Source: Siphonodentalium dalli
Taxonomy: Eukaryota; Mollusca; Scaphopoda; Gadilida; Siphonodentaliidae
Assembly (NCBI GenBank): GCA_032622095.1
Contig: CP136069.1
Span: 87,382,958-87,446,957, forward strand
DNA: 64,000 nucleotides
Direction: 5' to 3'
Positions within the stretch are counted from its first letter, which is position 1. Each line of letters opens with the position of its first letter. This document shows positions 43,480 through 53,959 of the stretch, in pieces. The position numbers and the translations under genes are program-made. The notes beneath the pieces were generated by a model. The model did no database searches and was not told the DNA's origin. It worked only from the letters and a program-made list of their open reading frames with translations.

Positions 43480-45398
43480 CTGGAAAAAAGAATTATTCAC
43501 TATCTTTAGTGCAAAGAATATGGTGATCGTTAATTGGAGGCAATAAAAGAGTAGATAATTTTCACAGCATATATTCTGGAAGATAGTTTTAATCAAAACT
43601 AAAGTTTCATTGCAGGTCTCAGAACAAAACAATCTTCCCAGAATATTCCTAGTTAAATGCCACTTGCATATTCAAATGCCACTTTTAGAGTTTATATTCA
43701 TTTTGAGAGAAACATTTTTTGGAGGTTACCTTCGTCTGTATGAATATTTTAGTGATCCTCTTTTCTTCTGTTATAAAAAGATATATGTACAATATTTAAA
43801 TCTAAGACCCTATAAATTTGTGGATGTGGGTCTTCAAATGTTTATTATATTAACCCGTTTATAGACGAATAGGAATGTGTTTTTTAGTTCTTCCCTGGCT
43901 GAGATACCATGGAAACTGCCAAACTGTCTTCCGGTTGAATCTGTAAATCTCCCCTGGCTAAGATATCCAATGCAGGAGGAATAAAATGTATCAAAGACCG
44001 CAGGTTAGAGAGCGTGGTTCAATCACAAATAATGGATATTATTTTTCCATTGATATGTGTGGTAGTTTTTCTATGAAAAATACATTTCGACAAGCAATCT
44101 GCTCTTGGGTTTTTAAGTGCAGAGGCATCCCAATTCGCCTCGATATCTTAGCGAGGGAAGAACCTTGCAATACGTATCCATGGTATGTTATTCCATATTT
44201 CACATTCTTATATTATCAGAACTTCCAAAAACACAAATAATAGGCAATTCAAAGGTCGATGGGAATCAGAGTTTATTCAGGTGTGAATTAGTTAATACAT
44301 GAAACTATATAAGAGGTACGCATCAGAGATGCTGTTGTCCAGTTGTGTTTTGAGGAAGTGTGTTCTTAAAGCCACCTGTCAGTTAGTGCTCCAAATAAAT
44401 CTAATAAAATTTCTTTTAAATTTTTCCAGGAATCGAAATAGGTTGAAATACCTAATCTTTGAACTGCCTTTCTCTTCATTTTAATCATCAAAATTATGAA
44501 GTACGATAAAAGTTGCATAGTGGCAACATCTCTAGATTTTCCACTCATGGTCTATAGGTATAATTTAAAACCCGACCGCTGATTAAAACATATTAAACGG
44601 CACCAATGAAACAATTTCAAATTTACTGTAAATCTTCCGCATAGGTATGTTTTGAAATACCTCTTACCAAACTAAATTTGGTCAACATCTAAAACCTTTG
44701 TTGGGAGTTGTCATTCTTATGTTGCAAAACCCCGAAAATATTCTGAACGGCATAATTCCTAAAAATAAAATTTGGGTAGGACTGCAGGAACTCATCACTA
44801 GTAAAAGAAATGACCCAAATTTGGTGAAAACTGGATTCCATTTGTTTGTGTTATTGCACTTACGACGCCAAATGGAGTTCTGGAAGGCAATCTAGGAGGC
44901 ATGCCTTCTGAAATAAATTTGAGCACGACTGGTTTTCGAACTCATCCAAGATACCCATGAGCAGAAGCCATGAACCAAATTGAATATTTTTTAATGAGTT
45001 GTCGCTGATTATATTGCGACACAGATGGAAAGTGACACACCCACCTTCATTTATCAAACCATAGGTCAAGTGTGTTATGGAACTCAACCAAAAACTAAAC
45101 ATTGATAACAAAATTATAGACAGTATCCCACATGCATGTGAATGTGGTGGATGTTAATCAGACTCCATTTGTAACTTGCGGCATAAAAACGAATGCAATA
45201 AAGTTCACCTCCTCCACATGCCTGTGCAGTTCTGTGTTTATTACACACTAGCAGTCAATATTCTTTTGGTTTTTCGTGCATATCGTCAGTTACAAGTTAT
45301 CGGCTGAAAATACCACACAGGCTAACAAAACGTAATCATCTGAAAGATAGCCATAGGTGTGTAATTAATAACCTACTTCCATAAACTGAGAATCTTAC

Positions 45399-45516
45399 CC
45401 TTGGCCAGTCATGCTACACAGAATGTTGCCAAGAATGTCGTCTATGTCATCGTAACAAATATTTCGATAGGAGCCATCCTGGTAGACTGATATGCCAGCA
45501 TCATCTGCAGCGATAA
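45399..45516 (-). CDS. Exon F: N-terminal half of an SRCR_2-like domain
   Basis: The exon (118 nt, phase 1 to phase 2) follows acceptor TTTTGTTCACAG and ends at donor GTAAGATT. It encodes IAADDAGISVYQDGSYRN, then ICYDDIDDILGNILCSMTGQ and a split Gly codon. The pattern hydrophobic-x-V-Y-x-D-G, then C, then ILC-x-x-x-G-Q-G, matches the divergent SRCR domain found just before the protease domain in enteropeptidase and TMPRSS proteins. The WGTVCDDGW core of classical SRCR domains is degenerate here. Position immediately upstream of the catalytic domain supports the call. It joins the 43.3-kb exon in phase. I am fairly sure it is coding, less sure of the exact domain name. Confidence 0.82.
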
Positions 45517-45663
45517 CTGTGAACAAAAATAAAGGACATAATAAAAAACAAGGTTCAGTAGTTATGTACATGTAAACTTGTGTGTTTTCTATTGCCAATG
45601 AAGGTCACCTGACTCATTTGTACATTGCAGCTAAATACATATGATCACACAGTTCAGAGTTTA

Positions 45664-46110
45664 AAGTGATGTGAAACACTCCGGTATGGTGATCAAATAC
45701 AAATGGAGAATAATCTTGTTCAAAGTAGTAATTTTTACAAATAGTATATCCAAATTGACAACACACGCCGTCATTCTTATATATCAATTAAATTCAGCGA
45801 CTCTCGTAGGCGAAATCGTTTTCGTTAGTTTACCGCCGATAGATGCGTCCCGAATCCAGTAGTAAATATTTACAATTGAGCGTTGTTCTGATGATGTTTT
45901 CTATGGAGTGGTACAGTCGATTTGCTTCAAATTTTCGGCGATGTTAGTAGAATGTTACATCCCTGCAGTTGTCATAGTGCCTGAATACTAACTTATCAAT
46001 TTCACGCACCCGAACAAGTACATAATATGTCTTTAAGTGTTTGATATGTAGCATGACTTGCAACAAAAACGAATAATCCAATGAATGGTTTACACTTATA
46101 ATGTAGCTTA
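45664..46110 (+). repeat. Interspersed repeat of about 450 bp, copy 1
   Basis: GTGAAACACTCCGGTATGGT, GTCCCGAATCCAG, GTTAGTAGAATGTTACAT and CAATTTCACGCACCCGAACA recur, inverted, at 62.95-63.35 kb (for example ACCGGAGTGTTTCACGTG). A shorter related piece lies at 49.02-49.07 kb. No ends or target duplication recognised, no coding capacity. Confidence 0.75.
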
Positions 46111-46242
46111 TAATAGAATGTTATCTACAAACATGGAAGGATTACATTTTAAGCATTTTCACCACATCAACGAATGAAATGTCTATAGATTGTCAAACTA
46201 TGATTATCGCATATACGTTTTTCTACATAGTGGGCTTAGATC

Positions 46243-46380
46243 CAAGCCTTGAAATAGTGTGTCTGTCATTTGCAGAATGAGGTCCCCAGAGGGTGAATTT
46301 AGTGATGCTACCCCGTATAGCGGGCTTGCATCACCAAATTCATCCTCTGGGGACCTCATTCTGCTTACACCTCAGCAGAA
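46243..46380. mobile_element. Foldback MITE FB-2 (left half)
   Basis: Starts CAAGCCTTGAAATAGTGTGT and runs to the FB-2 midpoint CTGCTTACACCTCAGCAGAA. The right half is missing. Confidence 0.85.
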
Positions 46381-46508
46381 TAGTAATGTCACCACCAAAT
46401 CAGGTGATTATTACAACCTGAAACATCTGTACAATAATACGATAGTAAAATATTATTTATTAATATTTAAAGCATCTATAGAGCGTATATATTGCATGTA
46501 CATGTTCA

Positions 46509-46889
46509 CAAGCCTGCAAATAGTGTGTTCGTCATTTGCAGAATGAGGTCACCAGAAGGTGAGTTTAGTGGTGCTATCCTGCACGGTAGGCTAGCATCAC
46601 CAAATTCACCCTCTGGGAACCTCATTCTGCTTAGGCCTCAACTTCTATGGGAGACCTAGGATCAAATTGAATTTCCCCAGTTGAAGTTGGTGATGTTCAC
46701 CAATTGGGCACCTCGAATATGCATTTTATCTTCTGAAAATTATGGGACATAGAAACTGAACATAAGGGAAAAAGTAATTAAAACAATGTTAATTTGAGAC
46801 AATAGATACTTCCAAGAAGATTAGGCCTAAACAGAATGAGGTCCCCTGAGGATGAATTTGGTGATGCTAGCCCACTGTGCGGAATAGCG
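46509..46889. mobile_element. Long variant of FB-2 (FB-2L), truncated by FB-1
   Basis: FB-2-like end CAAGCCTGCAAATAGTGTGT and arm, then unique sequence with CCCAGTTGAAGTTGGTGATG and TAGAAACTGAACATAAGGG, then the start of the second arm (AGAATGAGGTCCCCTGAGG). The second arm breaks off where an FB-1 half-copy begins. A second FB-2L lies at 62.10-62.50 kb in the opposite orientation. Confidence 0.8.
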
Positions 46890-46997
46890 TGAGAGCTTTC
46901 CGATGAATGGCAACAGGCCATATTTCCAACTAAATCCTGAAAAGTTAGCCATAATTCTGCTGTGGTTAAGGAGTCGATTACTTTGGGCATTACTGTA
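46890..46997. mobile_element. Foldback MITE FB-1 (half copy) next to exon E
   Basis: From GAGAGCTTTCCGATGAATGG to GGGCATTACTGTA. It ends 24 bp from the exon E boundary, on the donor side. Confidence 0.82.
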
Positions 46998-47021
46998 ACT
47001 GAGAGGCTATGTAAATCTTAC

Positions 47022-47132
47022 CACAGTCATGTTCATCAGATCCATCTGAGCAGTCAGCAACACCATTGCATCGCGTTCCATTGTAAAGACATGTATGATC
47101 CTTACACTGGTACTCCATCGGTCCACATGTTC
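47022..47132 (-). CDS. Exon E: LDL-receptor class A module (best conserved)
   Basis: The exon (111 nt, phase 1 at both ends) follows acceptor GACTTTGACCAG and ends at donor GTAAGATT. It encodes CGPMEYQCKDHTC, then a Leu-Tyr-Asn-Gly-Thr-Arg linker, then CNGVADCSDGSDEHDC. This module keeps the full DCSDGSDE calcium-binding cluster, the most canonical of the three LDLa repeats in the gene, although the usual CDG reads CNG. It joins the SRCR_2-like exon at 45.4 kb in phase. A half-copy of the Tc1/mariner-like foldback MITE ends 24 bp below its donor site. Confidence 0.93.
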
Positions 47133-47328
47133 CTGGTCAAAGTCAATCAATTCATGGATGAAATACCACAGTGAGAAAATAAATTGATAGGATATATTTC
47201 ATGAGATCGGAGCTCGAGTAAAATGTAACAAGGCGCCATCCGCAACTCATTCAATACAAGATTTGAGATTCTGATTCAGGTTGTATTCCTTGTTTATTCT
47301 ACATCCTTGTACCGAGTGTGCCCAATCC

Positions 47329-47572
47329 TTAACCCTTTGAGTACCAGGGGCCGATCTCATCGGCCCTAAACCTACAAAATAAGTCTGTTAAAGAATATAA
47401 GAATAAATTATTAAAATTGTAAAAAATTGTAAAAAAAAAACAAAACAAAAACAATGTTAGGCCAATGCATTCTCTTATATATGCGAGGCGACCTATGGTC
47501 GACTCGCATATATAAGAGAATGCATTGGCACAGGGTAAATGGGTTGAATCGACCTGGCACTCAAAGGGTTAA
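47329..47572. mobile_element. TTAA-1 MITE variant
   Basis: TTAA at both edges, with ends CCCTTTGAGTACCAGG and its near-inverse CACTCAAAGGG. It includes the family core hairpin TATATATGCGAGGCGACC/GGTCGACTCGCATATATA and AATGCATTGGCACAGGG. A poly(A)-rich stretch lies in the middle. Confidence 0.82.
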
Positions 47573-47754
47573 AGTTCTATATTCTCCATTGATACTATTT
47601 ATTATATACATTTTTATTTGAGTCTGAGGAAAAAACATCAGTTATTGAGGCATCAACTCAAGTGGTTAGTTGTTGTCGTAATTTACATCATTGTTCCTGA
47701 CAACAATATCAACATGAAAAAGTTCTGACTTGTTCCTCATGTGGTATTCAATAT

Positions 47755-48990
47755 CAGGGTTCTTGCAGCTATTTTCATATGAAATTCAAGGGTTTTCAAG
47801 AACCTGCTGGGCGGAAAGCCTGTAACCTGGAAAGTAGGGTGCTGTGTTAACAGTATTTATTCAACATGTGGGCATGAGACACATGTATTCAGTGAATAAC
47901 AACCATTGAATACACATTGTTGTATACATCAAGAGGAACACAAGCCATAATGTTAACAATCCTCTTATGTGATGCACATCTAATTACTGGTTTTTCATTA
48001 GCCATAAATCACAGTAAAGGTAGTTTTAGTATCAATGGTAGTCAGTCATGGATTGAATTAAACTTATCCACAAAAGGGTGTGAAATTAATACAAAACACA
48101 ACTTGCATCATAATCTACAATCTTTTATCAAACTCTTTGCGGAAGGCACATATTCATAATTCACTCCAGCTCCGCTATCGTGAAATATATCTTGCACTGC
48201 CCACAACTCATTCGATAAAAGATTCTCGAATAGGATGCGTGTTGTGTTCTGTCTCTATGTGATAGAGTCCCATGTTTAGAAATGGTTCTGGTTGGAAAGT
48301 CATCAATACAAAAACCACCATCTTCAATTACCATTGTTAATTTGAGCTATATAGTATAGATTTCATCAATAAAGTTATTTTTGGGAAGAGAATAGGATTA
48401 ACTACGGTTTAAGACCTGATTCTATTCTTGAAAAACAACTGATGGAAATAATGACCTGTCACCATTGTGACCTTGTGTTTGTTGTCGGCTACTGCGCGTA
48501 GCCATGCAGAATACTCTTGATTTGAGAGCCATTTATTATTGAAATTGCATTTCCCTCCTGTCATATTTCTATTTTGAGCATTGGTAACACGCTGTTTTTT
48601 CAGCCGACTTCGGATATGTTACGCGTAATTTGATTTGTCAATAGCTGGAGGGGATAGTCATTGACCAATCACAATGAGCAATACATAATTACTCGATCGA
48701 TTGTTACTACTGTAAACAGTGTGAAATTCATAGCGCGTAATAGCCACTATTTACATTCTATGTCAGTTGGTCAAAGGTCGTTAGGTCACTGTGTTCCGTA
48801 TGTTTCTATGCGAGTTGACATCGTGCGTTCGCATTGTGTTATAACCTGGTGTATACCTTCTTTCTTGTGTTTATATGCTAGGTTCACATTCAAGGGTTTT
48901 CAAGGGCTGGTACTGGAATTCAAGGGTTTCAAGGGCCCTTGAACAATGATTTTAAAATTCAAGGGTATTCAAGGACCCGCGGGAACCCTG
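47755..48990. mobile_element. 1.2-kb hAT-type element with CAAGGGTTTTCAAGG subterminal repeats
   Basis: Left end CAGGGTTCTTGCAGC and right end (inverse) CAGGGTTCCCGCGGGTCCTT. AATTCAAGGGTTTTCAAG motifs recur near both ends. Ends of this form, with repeated CTTGAA text, characterise a widespread animal hAT MITE group. A clean 8-bp duplication is not visible (flanks TTCAATAT and AATATGTA), so the exact boundary or integrity is uncertain. Confidence 0.7.
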
Positions 48991-49417
48991 AATATGTATT
49001 CAATAGCTGTGTTTCTGTTGAATACATGTGCTTCGTGCTAACGGGTATGGAATAAAATCAATCAAAACCATAAGGCAATTTAAGTCTTTGAAACAATAAC
49101 AACCGTATAATATTCTAGACTACACATAATTTTGGTCAGACAACAATTGGCAACTTAAAATTCAAAGAAAAGTTGACAAAAGTCAGTTTGAAAATAATTT
49201 TGGGTCACCCAATACCTTGGCATACTATGATGCAATGCAATAAACTGTAATTTACAAACATCGACTCATTACCGGAAGTAAGTTTAAAAGAATGTTTGTT
49301 TACTGACATTTTATGCAGAACAAATAAATGTCCATCAGTCCAGTGGACATTATGGTAAATATTGCTTGAAAGTTAGGTGTTACATGACCCACAGTCCCTA
49401 TATTATTTGCTACTCAC

Positions 49418-49546
49418 CACACTTCATTTTGTTTTCATCACTACGATGTGGGCAGTCATCGTAGCCATCACACAACCATTCTTGTTTTATGCACATGGGA
49501 TAAGGAAGGTCATCACCAAGACACAGAACCATTCCAGGGTCACAAG
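49418..49546 (-). CDS. Exon D: LDL-receptor class A module
   Basis: The exon (129 nt, phase 1 at both ends) follows acceptor TTTGCTTTGTAG and ends at donor GTGAGTAGC. It encodes about 43 residues with six cysteines: CDPGMVLC, then CIKQEWLCDGYDDC, then PHRSDENKMKC. The CDGYDDC and SDE motifs identify an LDLa repeat. Two departures from the family pattern are visible: His replaces Asp in the DGSDE position, and two extra residues precede the last cysteine. The module sits directly after the SRCR domain and before a second LDLa. Extracellular ligand or calcium binding is expected from the family, not shown by the sequence. Confidence 0.9.
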
Positions 49547-50529
49547 CTACAAAGCAAAGAAAATAGGGTTGTCACAATTATCAAGAGTCATAATCCACTA
49601 CCTAACTTGTATTTAAATTCACGCAGTATTATTTGTCACCCAGTTTTGAATTCGCACACTTTGAATTTGCGCACTGTGCTTCACGAAAATTCAGCAAAAG
49701 TCAGAGGTGCCGGGAAGATGGCCGTCATTGGCCATGACTCTCCACACAATACAAAAGCCTTTTTTTTATTTTTATGTTCCACATTTGGTAAATTTGTATT
49801 GTAGAATAAAACTTATCTCCGGTCATATTCATGCTCCCGTAAAAAAATAGCATACTAGTATTCATGCTCTTGTAACCAATGACATACTGGTATTCATGCT
49901 CTCTTAACCAATGATATAAGTGTTAATCGGGATTAAATAATTTGGGGCTTTTCACTCAATCGAAGCGAATGGCTGTAAAAAAAATAGTGTATCTTCGGGG
50001 ACACAATTGCAACAACAACATAATTTTATAAAACATGATTTGAAGACTACAAATAGCTTTTTTGTGAACAAAATACAGATCAAACTAAGATTTTATACAT
50101 TATTTGTCTATAAAGGCATAATACATGGTTTATTTTTTATGAAGCGGATTGTAATTCGCAGTAAAATCTGTTATTTGGAATGAAATTTGCCTTGATTGAG
50201 GGTGCCAACAAGATAGAGTTATCCCTCTTGATTTGCTCCGAACGTTTCCACAGGATCGTCTGAAGTTTCTGATCTAAAATTAACCCATAAAACAGTCCCG
50301 AAAGGTTGTATGTATTATTCCAGAAAAAAATTAGAAATAAAATCAATATTAATTGATAGAAGGGTTTTCGGACAGATGTTTCGATTCATATTTATTATTT
50401 TATACCCCGGAAATTATATAAAACTTGTTGGGAAGAGATGCACTGTCTGTCTTGAACACTAATTCATTCATCATTATTAATTTGTGAAATGATTTTTAAA
50501 CTGCACAAAATTTAAATCAGAAAGCTTAC

Positions 50530-50705
50530 TTGAATTTGAACACTCGACTCCTACGTCTTCAGAACTGGAACAATCATGTTGTCCGTACTGAGACCTGTCA
50601 CAGTCTGACAAGGTTTCCTCAGAACCAGAGCATTTAACCTCATCCAACCAAATGATCTTCCTTCCAGTTGGATATGAGAAACTGGCAGCTTTCCTTGACT
50701 TTCCT
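50530..50705 (-). CDS. Exon C: C-terminal half of the group A SRCR domain
   Basis: The exon (176 nt, phase 2 to phase 1) follows acceptor TTTCCATATCAG and ends at donor GTAAGC. It encodes GKSRKAASFSYPTGRK, then IIWLDEVKCSGSEETLSDC, then a stretch ending SSSEDVGVEC. IWLDEVKCSGSEETL and HDCSSSEDVGVEC are textbook SRCR C-terminal motifs. With exon B the domain has six cysteines, the group A pattern. A short SNS linker follows the last cysteine; with the next exon it forms a possible N-glycosylation sequon, N-S-T. No stop or frameshift interrupts the exon. Confidence 0.92.
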
Positions 50706-51229
50706 CTGATATGGAAATAATAATTAAATAAAAACATATATTCTTCTGCTATGTATTACAATAATAACATGACAATATAGCCCAGTTACTTGATAGTCCG
50801 TCCAGCCTTATCCGATGCATTTTGTTTTCTGCCAAAACAATAGCAATTTTCTTCCTGGGTGTAGAAACTTCCATGAGCGATATCCATACAATGAACTTTT
50901 TTTGGACAACGCTAATCATGCTACTCTGAAAATTTCTGTAAATGATTTTTGTTTCGCAGAATTGAGGACGAAGTGAATATGCTGAATAATATTGAAAATG
51001 GTCATAAAACTGTATGTCCGAACACATATATGACAGATAATTTTGAAGATACCTCATTAACATAATTTATGCATGTGCATGCGTTGGAATAGATCCAGTG
51101 ATTTGATTCAAGAAACGAAAGTCATTGTTTCTTAATACTTGCTATATTGGCTATTCACAGAGCATTAATTTCTATTCCTGATTACTCATTGGGTCTATTG
51201 TAGCGGGAGTTGTGTATGACCCCTATGGA

Positions 51230-51695
51230 CTCGTTCTTTGTGCTCAGCCTCCTCTATGCTAAGGCGCAACGTTCTGGTATGTAACGACAAGTAAGTGCCA
51301 ACAATCCTTTTCTGAGGATTACGTCGTTGATATATAAAGCTTCATCAGAAATCCCCCAGGTAACCAGCGCCCAAGTGTACTGGAGCATAGGAAAGCAGTA
51401 TAGCTATTACGTCATTAGCTCATGATGTCGTAACGGAAAATAGTAGGGGGTGGAATTCCACCCTCTAAGATGGTGGTACTTTATACTCAACTCTGACAGT
51501 GGAGGCATTATGTCGAGGAGTTGGACGGAACAGTGAGTGGAGTGTCTGAGCCAGGTACGAGACCATCGACCCCTATTGATAAAATTGTAAAGAAGAAACT
51601 TGGGATTGATTATATGTGTGGTCACAATAGAGAACTACTATACATAGCAATATCCTCTAATCGGTCCCAGAAAAAGTGTCAGTTATAACTGCATA
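51230..51695. other. Intron sequence, nothing recognised
   Basis: Part of the 8.5-kb intron inside the first SRCR domain. Slightly GC-richer than its surroundings; no ORF or repeat recognised. Confidence 0.5.
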
Positions 51696-51697
51696 AA

Positions 51698-51777
51698 TTG
51701 CACATATAATAATGTGATACATTGATGGAAATAGCTCTTAGAGCTCTTTCCATCAATGTATCACATTATTATAATCA
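51698..51777. repeat. Short perfect palindrome
   Basis: ATAATAATGTGATACATTGA and TGGAAA are followed, around TAGCTCTTAGAGCTC, by their inverse. Likely a small MITE; no family recognised. Confidence 0.8.
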
Positions 51778-52180
51778 ATAAATTTGAAAAATGATCAAGG
51801 AAATATGGGTTGATACAAAAATCGGACTTGGCACTGAAAGGGTTAAGCAAAACTTCTGAAAAATCTGGGGAACTCCCACATGAATACCTGACCTTCACTG
51901 ATTCAGCGCAAATTACTGCCAGTGTTCGCAGCCAATCAAACACAAATCCTGTGACTGGGTGGTCAGTATTTTCATGTGCGATGGCCAACTGAATTGCATC
52001 TGAAGTCAGTTATTTATATCGATCACGTTATTGTTGATAAGTGTTTGGAAATCTTATATTGGGCTGACGTAATGTGCTGCGTGGGCTATAGTCTCAAATT
52101 CTTGGCAGATTTTGTGAAAATAGATAAGAATACACTCAGCTTTATTATGGGAATAAATCATCAAAAAGCTATTTAAATAT

Positions 52181-52321
52181 AAGAAATAAATGTAGTTTGT
52201 GTGTGTTATTGGAAGATACGGCATTGTGGTCATTGGGGGCACATTTAGTGTAAACTGCTTCACACAATGTGCCCCAACGACCATAACATCCAATAACACA
52301 CACCCACTACATTAATTTCTT
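52181..52321. repeat. Foldback element of about 140 bp
   Basis: AAGAAATAAATGTAGTTTGT, GTGTGTTATTGGAAG and GGGGCACATT on the left recur inverted on the right (GTGCCCC, CCAATAACACACAC, CTACATTAATTTCTT). It directly abuts a TTAA-1 fragment. Confidence 0.8.
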
Positions 52322-52410
52322 AACCCTTTCATGACTGAAGCAAAATCCATGTGCCAATGCATTCTCTTGTATATGTGAGTCGCCCATAGGGCACCTTGAA
52401 CAAATGCTGT
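52320..52410. mobile_element. TTAA-1 MITE (left fragment)
   Basis: TTAACCCTTTCATGACTGAA, then GTGCCAATGCATTCTCTTGT and TGAGTCGCCCATAGGG; the remainder is missing. Confidence 0.75.
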
Positions 52411-52439
52411 TTTCACATCTACTTTTTTTCCACATGAAT

Positions 52440-52782
52440 GTTCTTAAATGGATATTGTACACTAAATCCGGCCAATTATGGGACCATCTCCTTTTATACT
52501 GAGCAGAATATATGCAATAAATGAATGAATTTGAGCCATCAATAACTGTAAAATACACTCATGTGCTCTATGAACGATGCAATTACATGGTAATTATAAT
52601 GAAAATGAATTTATGACTCCAGCCATAAATTCATTTTCATTATAATTACCATGTTATTTGCATCGTTCATAGAGCACACAAGTGTATTTTGCACTAATCC
52701 ATGGCTCAAATTCATTTGTTTCAGTTGAGTATAAAAGGTGATGGTCCCATAAATGGCCGGATTTAGCATACAGTATCCCTTT
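52440..52782. repeat. Foldback element of about 340 bp
   Basis: Inverted arms of about 160 bp meet at GACTCCAGCC near 52.62 kb: AAATCCGGCCAATTATGGGA and GAATTTGAGCCAT on the left, ATGGCTCAAATTC and CCATAAATGGCCGGATTT on the right, plus a near-identical inner arm with AATTATAATGAAAATGAATT. No coding capacity. Confidence 0.85.
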
Positions 52783-52985
52783 AACCCTTTCAATACTAAA
52801 TCATCATTGATGGGTAATTCCCATAGGAAACATTTCCCACCAAAGAATAGGAACCCTTCTGGTCTTGTTTTATATTTTTGTCATACTGTCGTATCCATGC
52901 TCATTTTCCCTGAACATCCCTCCAGATGAATAATAGACAATTCCAATGTATACTTGCATAACTGAATGGGAGAATCCATTCAGTA
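52783..52985. mobile_element. TTAA-2 element, interrupted by the 53-kb hAT-like element
   Basis: Shares start, middle and AGAATCCATTCAGTA end with the 3.55-kb copy, then stops where CAGGGTTCGCGCTGCC begins. The final GAAAGTG-TTAA end expected beyond the insertion is not recognisable at 59.15 kb; only CATGATTAA is there. Confidence 0.65.
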
Positions 52986-53459
52986 CAGGGTTCGCGCTGC
53001 CGATCGCCAATTTAGCAAATTGCTATAAAAAAAAAATGAAATGGCTCCAAAAAAATCCTGATTTGCTACCAAAATTGGCACCTAGCTTTTTGGCTTTTGG
53101 CAATTGATACCCATCGGGCATATTATAAAGCTTGCAGTCAATCGGTCGGAAACAAATCACACATTGATATCCGTCGCATAGCTAATCGGGTCCTAATTGA
53201 AAGCGTATAATAGATTCGCAGCTTATGTCAGATTGACTTATTATATCGCTGGGGTGAATGGGTTTTGAATTTCTACTTGATTATAACACTGAGTATGGCT
53301 ATTGACTACAATTTTACAAACATTAGCCAAACAAAGGACTTCCTGAAGTCTACATCGTTATGAATCTGTGTATTGATAGTAGGCGTTAGATAAATTATTA
53401 TAAATATGTCCTTCGTAACTCAGCTTTCACAAACTGTGACATGCAGCAAATATATAATT

Positions 53460-53810
53460 TTTAAAATTATAATTAATTTTTCTACTATTTGGATTATTAT
53501 CTCCGCCTTGTGTTATCAGGAGGGTTAAAATTTATTGTCCGTTTATTGCCTACTCCGGTCAATCAGCGCTCGGATTAGCCACGCATGAATGCGTCCCGTG
53601 TAACTCCCGCGTTTTAACAATTCATCTAGCTAGTTTTATTTCCGACTTAATCATAAGATTTGCGAGTCGCGGGGTTGGGAATGGCACCGCCATGGGAGGG
53701 ATCTATGATAGTTCAGTTTCGGGCTTCCCTTAAGGAATTTTTTTTTATAATTTTAAAAACTATATTTTTCCGCCAAGGAAAGCCCTTCAACTGAACTATT
53801 TGGATAAGAA
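53460..53810. repeat. Left arm of internal inverted repeat
   Basis: GGATTATTATCTCCGCC, CCTACTCCGGTCAATCAGCG and GAATGCGTCCCGTGTAACTC recur inverted at 58.21-58.36 kb, and CCGCCAAGGAAAGCCCTTCA at 58.39 kb. The block order differs slightly between the arms, so one arm has been rearranged. Confidence 0.8.
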
Positions 53811-53959
53811 TGCAAGCCCAGGAGGAGGCAACGAGCAATAAATTTAATATCCCAATTTGATGGGAATGTATTCTTCCAAAACAGATTTCATGTAAATGTG
53901 ATTTAGTCATGAATCAGCCTTGATATGTTATGTGAAAGAGCTCATAAATTCAGATTCCA

